Shown: one piece after another, positions 1 to 10,400 of the stretch
How the letters are laid out: each line of letters begins with the position of its first letter
How positions within the stretch are numbered: the first letter of the stretch is position 1
Assembly (NCBI GenBank): GCA_002943765.1
Contig: PQWQ01000019.1
Span: 1,026,001 to 1,090,000, forward strand
DNA: 64,000 nucleotides
Origin: Psoroptes ovis
Lineage: Eukaryota; Arthropoda; Arachnida; Sarcoptiformes; Psoroptidae
Direction of reading: 5' to 3'
Notes under the pieces: generated by a model
The model's input: the letters and a program-made list of their open reading frames with translations, nothing else
Told to the model about the DNA's origin: nothing
The model's database searches: none
Position numbers and translations under genes: made by a program

Positions 1-1648
1 GGTCAAATTCATCGTTGATGGATGGCCTTTGAAAGAATCTATGATCATCTCTGAATAAACTGTTTTCGGTTTTATGCTGCATTTCTTGATGCAAATGTTT
101 GAATTTTTTATCAAATTCAAATTCAAATTCATTAGCAATTGATTGATGTTTAGATTTGAGTGTTGATCTTCGCATTGTCGAAGAATTCTTGTGTGATGAA
201 TGTAGAAATTTTTGAATTTCTTCCTCTAACAATGCATCAAATATGTCCATTGGCTTACGATAATTTGATGATGTTGCCGTATTGAAACATGGCTGCAGAT
301 GGTCATCAGCTTCCTCGGTGCCACTATGGCCATAAGGTTTTCTGTCATGATCACAGTTGTCACTTTGAGGATCAGAAATATTGCTTGTTGAATGGTTATC
401 AGCTTGAACGTTGTTCAAATTGAATAATTCATTTGACAGTTGTTTAGAACTTGATTGAAAGTTTTGCAAACTGAAAGGGTTGAGTTGTGATGAATGATTA
501 TCATCGATTATTGATGTGGATGATGGCGAACTACATTTAATTGATGATAATTGAAATATTGATGGACTTAATGAATCTTTCCGCATGGATAATGATTGTT
601 CTTTATTCATTAATTGATCATCAATGTTATCACTATTCGATGACTGTTCAAGATCAATGTCAAGATTTGGATTCGGATTGGAATCGAGATCATCCGCGGT
701 GATGGAGTTGATACTTTTTTTCAATGATAAATCCAATGGCTGCTGCTGTAACGTTTCTGAACAATCTTCCGAAGGCTCTAAGGACCTTTGAGGCAGCATT
801 CGTTGATCGAAAATACATTCTGCTAATCGTTGCTGTAGTCTTAGTCGATATGTTTGAATGAATAAGTCATCTTCGTCGTCTGAATCATCATCCGAATCAT
901 CATCGACTGCAGAATCAACATAATCATCATCATCAGTATCATTGTCTTCAAGACAATCGAAAACTTTTGAAGATTTGTGATCAATTGTTTTACGTTTTAT
1001 GTTCTGATGATTGATTAGTCGACCTTGATGTTGTGGCAACCTTTGAAGATTATCTATCATGCCAAAATTATCAGATGATGCTGATGGTGTTGCCGTCGAA
1101 ATGGTTGTGATTGATGATATATTTTTGAGATCATTCAATTGATTACTCCCCGATGATAATGATGATGATATAAACGAATGATGCCACGATGATAATGAAC
1201 TATGACCACTGGATGAATGATTAAATGAATTGCTGTTATTCACAGGTATTAAAGGTAGTGGAAGAGGTTGAGGAGGTGTGATAACTATCTGACGCCCATT
1301 TGACGGAAACGATGCCGAAGACTGTAAGGTGGAAATAGTGGTTGGCTGATCTAAATGATCATCTTGGTTATCACTTGTGAGGTCATTAGTTGCAAGCAGC
1401 TTTGAATCCGATTCACTTTGTCTTAAATTTTTTGTCGTTTTGGCATCTTGGCCATTATTTGGTGATTTCCAATGCAGGACAGTTATTTTCTTATTTCCAT
1501 GTTGTTCTTCTAAACAAAATTTTTGATTTGTTTCATTGAATACAAAATTATGAAATTTATAATTATTTGAACTTGCTCGTTGACTTTGATGATGACTTGA
1601 TTGATTTGAATTTCGACGATTTGTCGACTGATTAGTGGATCGTTGCAT
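1..1648 (-). CDS. Disordered protein with a CtBP-type PLDLS motif (partial, 3' end off the window)
   Basis: An uninterrupted minus-strand reading frame runs from an ATG at 1648 to the left edge, about 549 codons, with no stop reached. It is rich in Ser, Asn, Asp and Gln, with an acidic run (Asp/Glu/Ser) coded near 860-950. Soon after it comes the sequence QQQPLDLSLKKS, coded near 715-750. PxDLS is the known docking motif for the corepressor CtBP, so a nuclear transcription-repression role is possible; that is inference. A second in-frame feature is an acidic/amphipathic stretch, DALLEEEIQKFLH, near 210-255. No folded domain was recognised. The ATG was chosen because it opens the long frame; a nearby upstream ATG lies in another frame. 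The composition matches other long low-complexity proteins in this window, and the strict frame over 1.6 kb in AT-rich DNA makes it clearly coding. The real family is unknown to me. Confidence 0.8.
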   Translation of the reverse strand, partial: MQRSTNQSTNRRNSNQSSHHQSQRASSNNYKFHNFVFNETNQKFCLEEQHGNKKITVLHWKSPNNGQDAKTTKNLRQSESDSKLLATNDLTSDNQDDHLDQPTTISTLQSSASFPSNGRQIVITPPQPLPLPLIPVNNSNSFNHSSSGHSSLSSWHHSFISSSLSSGSNQLNDLKNISSITTISTATPSASSDNFGMIDNLQRLPQHQGRLINHQNIKRKTIDHKSSKVFDCLEDNDTDDDDYVDSAVDDDSDDDSDDEDDLFIQTYRLRLQQRLAECIFDQRMLPQRSLEPSEDCSETLQQQPLDLSLKKSINSITADDLDSNPNPNLDIDLEQSSNSDNIDDQLMNKEQSLSMRKDSLSPSIFQLSSIKCSSPSSTSIIDDNHSSQLNPFSLQNFQSSSKQLSNELFNLNNVQADNHSTSNISDPQSDNCDHDRKPYGHSGTEEADDHLQPCFNTATSSNYRKPMDIFDALLEEEIQKFLHSSHKNSSTMRRSTLKSKHQSIANEFEFEFDKKFKHLHQEMQHKTENSLFRDDHRFFQRPSINDEFD

Positions 1649-2072
1649 TGTTGCATGGGTAATTTTGTTAATTTATTCATTAAAATTTCGAATTGTTTTC
1701 ATCGGATCACTGACAGATGTTCGAGCACAGGCACAATTTTTCACAGTAATAATTGATGGTGAAACTCTTTCGAAAATTGTTTAAAATTTAGAATATTTTT
1801 CTATTAATATGAATATCAATTCAATCACATTTTATAACCAAATATGGTATGCTATCATTAACCAGTGGTAATGAATTTTCTGAATTTAATGTTTGTCGAT
1901 TTTGTTGATCGAAACTGAATTTTTCAAGCAAATCAAATGTGATTAACATAATTATCTGGTAACACATTTTCAGTCATTGGTTCTTACCTGTAATTTATTT
2001 TCGATCCAATATGTTTATGTTTGTGGTGATGATTGATTGATGATTCAATTCTACACTGCTTCAATACTGAAT

Positions 2073-2186
2073 ACCAAAGTTTTAATTCGTAGTTTTAAAA
2101 TTAAATTTGGTAATTTTATTATTTGAAATTACATTCAAAACTACGAAAATTAACTTTAAAACTCTGAATAAAAACTTGAAACTTTT
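2073..2186. repeat. Degraded copy of the 160-bp palindromic MITE
   Basis: The left arm contains AGTTTTAATTCGTAGTTTTA and the right arm contains AACTACGAAAATTAACTTTA followed by AACTCTGAATAAAAACTTGA. These match the arms of the two 160-bp copies at 9862-10021 and 60909-61068. The outer CAGGG/CCCTG tips and part of the middle are lost. Confidence 0.7.
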
Positions 2187-2393
2187 TAATATATTTGAAG
2201 AAGTTGAAATTTGAAAATGCAATTTTTCGTGTGTTTGAAGTTTTTCAAAATTTTTGGCGTAGGTTTAATACACAAAAATGAATTCACCAATCAATTTGCT
2301 GCAAACCAAACGAATGGCAGCTACCTTCTCTTCGAGTGTTCAAAGTTAAATTGGCCAAACATCAAATAAACAATTTGAATAAATTGCGTTTCT

Positions 2394-2423
2394 CATTCAT
2401 TTATTCATTCATTCATTCATTCA
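2394..2423. repeat. ATTC tetranucleotide microsatellite
   Basis: About seven units of ATTC (CATT in register) with one interruption. Ordinary slippage repeat. Confidence 0.85.
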
Positions 2424-4498
2424 CATGATGTAACGCAATGCAAATCACACACACACACACGATTGATCGCAATCGTATGACTGCTGTAGCCATCACCCAA
2501 AGAATATGAAATGAACATCATACATCATTAAACTAAACATTATCATTTGCTTACATTCTACCGCCATCATTTCGACTAAAGTGAAATGAGATAATTTTTG
2601 AAAGTTGATCGTATGAAACTCTTTCAAATTTCTATATTTATATCCGAATTAAGGAATATTCTTCAAAATACATTTCCCAATGTACATATGTTTTGTGTAA
2701 TTATAATGGCGTCATAAGTTCATTTTTTTCATATGAATTTTGAATGCCAAACAAACAATAACAACCACGGTTACGGGTTTGTTTGAATTATTCTTTCATC
2801 GATTGCTTAAGACATCATTCTTTTCGATTGATGTGAAGAGTTTGTGTGTGTGAAGAAGAATATTCTCATTCAAATGTTAAATCGCCTCATATACCCAAGT
2901 GATAATTAATTCGGATGCGTTCAAATTGTCCTTGGCAAAATTGATTCATTCATCTCAATTATATGTAATGCGATGAATGAATCATCATCGTTAGATATAT
3001 GGCTAAATGCCATGGCCATTTTTTGGCAAAAACAATTAATTTCATATTTCAAATGTTCTTTATTATTTCACACATTTCTCTCTCTTATTTCATCATTTCG
3101 CTTAGGGCTTTTTATTATTGAAGAAAAAATTGTGCTGTAATCATTGATTTTTAAAGCACAAATATTAAGACAGTTTAAGTGCAATTAGACTTAATTCTTG
3201 TCTTAAATTAAAAAGATTTGTTTCCGATTCTTAAATAATGAAAATAAATGACTTACACACAGATATCGATTTTCAATGATTGAATAGAATCATCAATGAA
3301 TAATAAACACTTATTCACACACACAAACAAATATGGCATATGAACACCACAACCATATTTGGCAATTTGTTCATCGTTTTCAATTCTCTAAGAATATTTT
3401 CACATTTGAAAGAATGTATGAATTGTATGCATTTAAGTATATTTTGATGTGTTCAATTTTAGCTATGCAATTCATTCATTCATTCACTCAGTCATCATTC
3501 AAGTATAGTTTTATTGTGTGTTATCAATTGTGTAAAAATATTGTTTTCAAAACAATTTCTTCTAAGCCATGAATTATGATTCTTATGATGTTAGTTTTTG
3601 GCTATATTTAGATGTATTCTGTTCTTTTTTTCTTTAATCAATTTGATGCATTCAATGAACAATAGCTTTCAATGCATTCAATGCATTTCATTGTTGACAG
3701 CCATCTGATTTTAACACTCTCTAAAACAGATATTCATTGAGATGCTAAAAGGGCCTAGATTGTTCAATTAATAAAGTGCTAGTTTAGTCATTTTTGAATT
3801 TTATTAAATTGAAATGAGAATAATCTGTGATTGATAACTCCAGTTACTTTGATAATGATCGAAGTTTCGATCAGATTAATTATCAATTCAAATAATGAAT
3901 TGATAATTTTAGCTCAATGGAAAAATTTTTTTTAACGAAATATTTCATTGTTTGTACATAAAGAGTTTTATATATTTCTTTCCGTATATGTTTTGGCATT
4001 GAAAACTTTTGTTTCTTCCTCATGGTGAAATATTAGTTTTAGCGATTTCTTATGCGAATATTTCGTCTTTATTCCAATTATTTTAGATGCTTTAAGACAA
4101 ATAAAAGAAATATGATATTTTCCCGCTGAATCAATTTGATTTATTATCGACTTTATTTACTGCCTATTAATAATTTATCTATCATGTCTATGCCCATGAT
4201 TCTAGATGATTGGATTATGAAACAAGCGTATCATATTCCACAAGTCAATATCCATATCTATTTCATTGCTTGTCGTTATCAAAATTGACAGCAATTTAAA
4301 TTGATATTTCTACCTGGTTATCATTCAATGACTGAAATTCTCGACGCCAGATGGCATTGGTATTCATGGTAAAAATTGTAACTTAATTTTTTGCCGATAG
4401 ATGGCTGTAAATTTAGAATTCTTCCATGGCGCCATCTTTTGAGTGATGCCGAAACATTTTCCAGTCTTAAACATGTGATCAAACTGAATTAAAAAACA

Positions 4499-5316
4499 AT
4501 GAATGATCGATCAGATAATTTGAAAACATCATCGCAATTATCGGTGTGTTTACCACAAAAACGTTATTATCGGCAGCGTGCACATTCGAATCCGATTGCT
4601 GATCATTATTTTGATGAGTACCCTATTAAGCCGTCTGATGTTGATTGGTCAAAATATTATCCGATTTACGATGAAACAAACGGTGTTAAAGTTGAATTCT
4701 TGGACATAGGCTGCGGCTACGGGGGTTTATTGATTGAATTGTCGCCAATGTTTCCTAAATCATTGATGTTGGGTAAGAGTCATTAATCAATTCAAAAATC
4801 AGGATTCAAATTAACTCAATTTTTTTGACAGGCATCGAAATCAGACAAAAAGTCTCGGATTATGTCGTGGAACGAATTCGTGCGCTGAGAGCACAAAACA
4901 GTGGACAATATGAGAATATATTCTGTATTCGAAGTAATGCAATGAAATATTTATCAAATTTTTTTGAAAAATTCCAATTATCCAAAATATTTTTCTTGTT
5001 TCCTGATCCACATTTCAAGAAACAAAAACATAAATGGCGCATTGTCAGTCCACAATTATTATCGGAATATGCATATTTCTTACGAATCGGTGGTCATGCA
5101 TATTTCGCAACTGATGTCAAAGAATTATATGAATGGATGCTCAAACATTTCGTTGAACATCCATTATTCGAACAATTATCAGATGAAGAAGTAGCCAAAG
5201 ACCCAGTCGTAGCGAAATTTGCTTTGACTGAAGAAGGCAAAAAAGTGACCAGAAATAATGGACAAATTTGGTCTGGTGTTTTTCGAAGAATCAAAGATCC
5301 GTTCGAAAACCAATGA
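4499..5316 (+). CDS. METTL1: tRNA (guanine-N7)-methyltransferase, METTL1/Trm8 type
   Basis: Exons 4499-4772 and 4832-5316 (59-bp GT-AG intron, phase 1) give a 252-residue protein. METTL1 makes 7-methylguanosine in the variable loop of tRNAs, using S-adenosylmethionine, as a heterodimer with WDR4. Seen here: the AdoMet-binding motif FLDIGCGYGG near residue 69, the family segment LGIEIRQKVSDYV across the splice junction, and the tRNA/catalytic motif FLFPDPHFKKQKHKWRIV near residue 150. The C-terminal NGQIWSGVFRRI is also typical. The length equals the family norm. The spliced junction restores G-IE-R exactly as in animal homologues, which fixes the intron. The gene converges on the S27a gene, leaving 83 bp between stop codons, and an AATAAA-like signal lies at about 5341-5347. 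Confidence 0.95.
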
Positions 5317-5399
5317 AATATGAACTGATTTCGATAATTTGAATAAAAAAAATGTTTATTATTAATTATGAATGATATTTAATTCAATAATCAATCAAT

Positions 5400-5876
5400 T
5401 CACTTGTCTTCTGGTTTATTATAAACTAATGTCAAACCACAACGTCCGCAGTAATGACGATCAGCATGATTGGCCATAAAAACTCCGGCACCACATTCTT
5501 TATTTTCACATTCACGTCTTAATCGAGTGATTTTACCATTATCATCGACTTTGTAGAATTTCAATACGGCCAGTTTGACCTTCTTTTTCTTATGTTTGTT
5601 CTTTTTTGGTGTCGTATAATTCTTCTTCTTACGTTTTTTAGCACCACCATCAAGACCTAATGTAAGATGAATGGTTGATTCATCTTCGATACCATAACAT
5701 TTTAATAAGGAATCATCATCGATTAGCATTTGGCCAGCATAAATCAAATGTTGATCATCACTTTTGATGCCTTCACTTGATTCAATCATTAATTTCAACT
5801 TTCTAACCGTTGTTCCATTGCCATCACAATTGACAATGAATGTATTGCCTGAAAGGCCGCGTACGAATATTTGCAT
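5400..5876 (-). CDS. RPS27A: Ribosomal protein eS31 (S27a) fused to a divergent ubiquitin-like domain
   Basis: Single exon, 158 residues. Residues 79-158 are a standard S27a protein: a basic linker, then a zinc finger with Cys 123, 128, 143 and 146 and the ending NKPEDK. It belongs to the small ribosomal subunit. Residues 1-78 keep the ubiquitin outline (MQIFV at the start, HLIYAG and DESTIHL in the second half, Gly-Gly before the ribosomal part), but the sequence is far from ubiquitin, which is normally almost invariant. Aligned by eye, lysines 6, 11, 29, 33, 48 and 63 are replaced (K48 by Gln, K63 by Asp), K27 seems kept, there are about two inserted residues, and the usual LRLRGG tail reads LGLDGG. 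In most eukaryotes this fusion releases ubiquitin by cleavage after Gly-Gly; here the domain probably acts only as a chaperone-like leader. Nematodes have a comparable UBL-S27a fusion. Confidence 0.93.
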   Translation of the reverse strand: MQIFVRGLSGNTFIVNCDGNGTTVRKLKLMIESSEGIKSDDQHLIYAGQMLIDDDSLLKCYGIEDESTIHLTLGLDGGAKKRKKKNYTTPKKNKHKKKKVKLAVLKFYKVDDNGKITRLRRECENKECGAGVFMANHADRHYCGRCGLTLVYNKPEDK

Positions 5877-7446
5877 TTTTTTTACTTGGATTTTCGAATT
5901 TTTCTCAAGTTTTATTTCGGTATTCTGGTAGAAATTAACAACAAGAAATTGATTAAAATTAAATTAAATGAAAATTTCTATCGAAAAAATACATACCAAG
6001 CCAAAAAAAGCCTACCACATGGAACCTTTAATGATACAAACAGATTATATTCAATTGTGTCGTGGTAAACAACGTGCATCAGGGAAAAGGAAGACTTTGG
6101 CTGCCAGTTAAAACCGCGTCAGTGCGCATGTGTTTTTTAAAAGTTATTTTAATGCCCACATATGTCAAAATAGTCTGATTGATATTTCATACAAATAGTC
6201 TCCTTGAAAGCATTAGAAAGACCATGTTAAATAAATGTTCAATTGAACAATTAATGAGATAATGGCCAAATAAATTTAAATCTTGGATTTTGGAAATTGG
6301 ATTTGCTATACCCTCTTCGGTTCAGCTGAATTTGTCAAATAGATTTGTGGTGCAAATCAAATGAAAGTCAATTGAAAAGCTTACAAACCAACGTCCTATC
6401 CTTTATGAATGAGTCTCAATGGGATTTTTGTTTTTGTTTTGATTTTTCTCAAATTTTATTTGACTTAATTTTTAGGCACTTTAAAACCCTCGCATAACAT
6501 TAATCTTTTGATGTAAACAATGAAAAAATGCAATTTTCTTTGAACTATGAATATGTCCGACAATTTTTGAATTAAATTTTGTCTCGAATTTCTATTTGAT
6601 GCCATCCTTTTCCGATCAGTTTTCTTAGAATTCAAAAAAAGGTGATTTAATGTACTGTACACACCCAATGTGAAATATGTTTTGAAAGTTATCGCAAATT
6701 TGACAATTCAACAGATGATCATACTTTGAGAGATGCTACGAGAAACGAAAACCTATAAATTAGTGTCAATTAATCATTTTCTAATTATGTTTGTGTTATG
6801 AGTGCCTTACAAATATTTTTGATTATTATTTTTGAATTATTTCAAGAATTTGTTTCATTTGTGAATTTTGTTCATGTGCACAACAAAATGTTTAAATGAA
6901 TTTATTTGTTCAAAATAATTTAAATAATTTGACTGTAATCAACATGTTTCCAATCATGACCACAATCCGTCCAATAATCAATCGAGCAACCTGTTGATTC
7001 GTATGTGAACCTTTTGTAGCCTTTGTGAAATTTCATTCAAACACTTGTAGCTCATCGTGACAAAAAACCTCTTGGTGAATTATGTGGAATTCATTTTTTA
7101 GACTAATTCATTTATTAAAAGCCTCTAATCTTTGAAAGAATGCAAAAAATTCAATTGAAAACTTGGTGAATAGTGAAAAATGCTTAAAAATAATGATAAT
7201 AACAAGCAAAATAAATAATGTTTTGATTATATTTGTGCATATAATTTGAAAAATCATTGAAGCTTTGAAGGCTTTTGCAGCAAATTTTTTCACATAATTC
7301 ATATAATCATTGTCCATTTACAAGGAATTTATATCGCTTTTAATGATAATCGTGTGATATAATCAGTAAATATTTTTTTTGATAATCTGAGAAGTGTCAA
7401 ATCTGATAATTGTTTGTGTGCATATTTGGCTATTTTTGCCTGTTAA
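5877..7446. other. Intergenic between S27a and the PP2C gene
   Basis: Head-to-head promoter region for the minus-strand S27a gene and the plus-strand phosphatase gene. No coding segment, RNA gene or repeat with support was seen. A non-coding first exon of S27a may lie here but cannot be placed. Confidence 0.5.
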
Positions 7447-10400
7447 ATGGTCCAAGCAAACAACATGGTTAATGTAACACCATTATTAAAGGAAAAAATA
7501 CGTAAATTTCTATTGGATTATCAATGTGAATTACGTTATCGTCGTTTAACGAATCAACAATCTTCAGATGCATTGAAATTATCGAATACAATCGCCAATG
7601 GTAATTGTTTATGGACTGGCGATTATGGTGCTCAACATATTGGAGCTACGGCTGACCCAACCACAGCGAATGCATTTCAAACATCAACAGCTGTTGTATT
7701 ACGTAAACGAAATAAAAATAAAAACAAAAATCAATCATTTGATGGTATCAATATTGCTAATTATCGAATCAAAACTAACAACATCAATGGTGAAATATTT
7801 GATTGGATTTATTATTTTCTTCTTTTGAAGTAAGTTCCATTCATTCATTTTTTTCTTATATTAATCATGCAAGGTCTTTATCAATTGATGACATTATGAC
7901 CATTTTGATTGATTTGAAAATGCAAAAGATAATCAAAAATGAGTGAATAACATACAAAAAATAATGGCTTCTTGCCCTTTCGTCGTTGATTACATTCATT
8001 CAATCATCACATTTTTTTGATTGTTTCATCACTTCATTTTTGATTGTTAGTTGAGAGAATTCGGCTAAATAGAGGAGGGCAAAGAACAATGAAGGCAAAA
8101 GAGGATTTTTGATTTGTGATGCACGGAAAACAGTGGTTAGTTCATTTTAGACATTTCAATGAATAATTTGATGAGCAAAAAAAAGAGAATCCTAATTTAC
8201 CTAAGAGCACAATGATTCACAACTGATTCGTTCGATGACTAAACACAATCAGCCATTTGAATCATTGAGAAACACGAATTTGTTTTTGATGAATAATTTC
8301 GAAGACGACGCATGTTTCAAAAATGAAAAAATTGTTTGAGAAATTTCAGTTTTCGAATCTCTGAGACTGACAAACATTCATCGTCTGGTGTGTGTTTGTG
8401 TGTGTCGTCATACAACTGTTGGTTTATGCTTATGTGTGTTTTGTTTTGTGTCAAAATTTTATCCGCATTGCCGGTATTTTCATCATTCACATATTCGCAT
8501 TCATTAGTATTTGGGTGTTGCTTGTGTTTGTTTGTTTAGTGAATTTGAGAAAAAAATCAAATAAATTTTAACCCTTTTCTTATGTTGGTTAATCACTCCG
8601 AGTAGTGATGATGTTTAGCTTTGTTGGCATCTGAATTCTAAAAATTAAATCGATGCTTTATGTGAACATTTTTTTCAGTGTTTTTTTAGATACATTCTGC
8701 TTGAATTAGTTAAAATTTGTGACCATTATTCAATAATTAATAATCCCGAAATTCGTCATTTATTTTGATGATTAGGTAAGTTTTTGGGCATTTGAATTTG
8801 TTTAATTTCAAATATTTGAATGATTAAAATGTTTGACGCAAAATTTTTTATTTCGGGTGTGTCTGTGTGTATGTATGTGTTTAGTATGATGATGAATAAC
8901 ACGCCATTTTTGTTTTCTGGTAAAATATTATAAAAGATGACTATTTTTAGATTCGATTCTGTTTTGTATTAATAATCATTATCCATTACTTAATGTGCTG
9001 TCCAGTTGATTTTACACTGAGACTAATAAATGTCTGATGTTTTTTTAGTTAATTTATGTTTATATTGAGCTGTTCGGAAAGTTTTTGTCGATTTACTCGA
9101 TTGAAGAACATTTGAAAATCGGCAAAAACTTTTCGTACAACCTAATATTTGACATTCATTCATTTAATGATAAGATTTTATAAATTTTGATTTTGTTGAA
9201 AAATAAATTGAAATTTTTTCCTGATGAAAATGTATTGAATGGATCAATGATTTGATTCATCAGACATTATGACCTTATAGATTAATGATGAAATCCAAAA
9301 TGGATGATGGATTTTTCAATAGCATTCAATGTAATGTAATGAGATGACTAATTTTTTTCGAACAATTGACAATATTTCATCATTGACTGTCAATGGATGT
9401 CCAATGTCCGCTGGTCATAATGACATCCATCCATACATCCATCCGATGGCCACTCTAAACCTTTTAGTGTTTCAATGTTCAAGATTATTTCAAATGTTTC
9501 ATTTCTTTGAATTTTTCAAGTTTTTTTAAATTCATTTTTTTCTTTGACCTTCAAGAAACAACAACGTTTCAACATTTTTTTTCTATTTTTCCAATGAAAC
9601 GCAATAACCTATTATTATTTCATTATTTGTATTTTTTGTTTTTATTGAAAATTTCGCTAACATTCAATTTCAATGTTTATGATGACTTGGGCTGCTTGCA
9701 AATTTTTTTTTTGTTTTAAGAAATCAGATCAGGAAAAAATGGTTAATTAAAATTATTATGAAATAATAATTTTAATTAAATTATTTTGCATGATTTCATT
9801 TCATTTTTTGTGAAATAATATGATAAATTCAAAAATTCGTGATTTTTATCTAAAAAGATTACAGGGTTTCAAGTTTTAATTCGGAGTTTTAAAATTAATT
9901 TTCGTAGTTTTCAAGTTGATTTTCATAGTTTTTAATGCAATTTTAAACCGTAAAATTACGAAATTAAATTGAAAACTACGAAAATTAATTTTAAAACTCT
10001 GAATTAAAACTTGAAACCCTGCATCTTGGCAAATCATAAAAGATCATTTCATTTGGCAAATTATAATAAAAATGTCATGAAATGCTAGTGATGTTGTTAA
10101 ATCAAGATTAATAGTCTTTGACCTCTTTGATGATGCATTGTCCATTTTGAATATTGAATTAATTAATGTTTTTGAATAAAATGGTATTCTTATTCTGACG
10201 TAATATTAGAATTAATGAATCTGAATAAATGTAAATTTATATTTTATGTAATGATGATTGTATGCTTACAAATAATAATTAAATGGTTAGTTTCGTTTTG
10301 TATTTTGCATTTCAGCACAGATGTTTACGCCCTTAGAATATATTGCAATTGTTTTGTTTTTAGAATAAAACAAAAGTATTCATTTGTCTATTTTGTTGTT

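Larger units (their letters stand above)
1649..4498. other. Intergenic, AT-rich, no gene seen
   Basis: Both strands show only short frames without family resemblance. The stretch holds a degraded copy of the 160-bp palindromic repeat (2073-2186), an ATTC microsatellite near 2394-2423 and a short CA run near 2449-2460. The part just left of 4499 should contain the METTL1 promoter; no clear TATA box was seen there. Confidence 0.6.

Noticed and set aside
2394..2460. CRISPR-like array
   Set aside because: These are ATTC and CA microsatellites without spacers, in a eukaryotic genome.
3333..3572. 79-codon frame in the first intergenic stretch
   Set aside because: No family resemblance, Phe/Tyr/His-rich translation typical of AT-rich noncoding DNA, no splice or promoter support.
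9507..9719. Hydrophobic Phe/Leu-rich frame in the first PP2C intron
   Set aside because: T-run DNA translates as Phe; inside a long intron with no exon signals.
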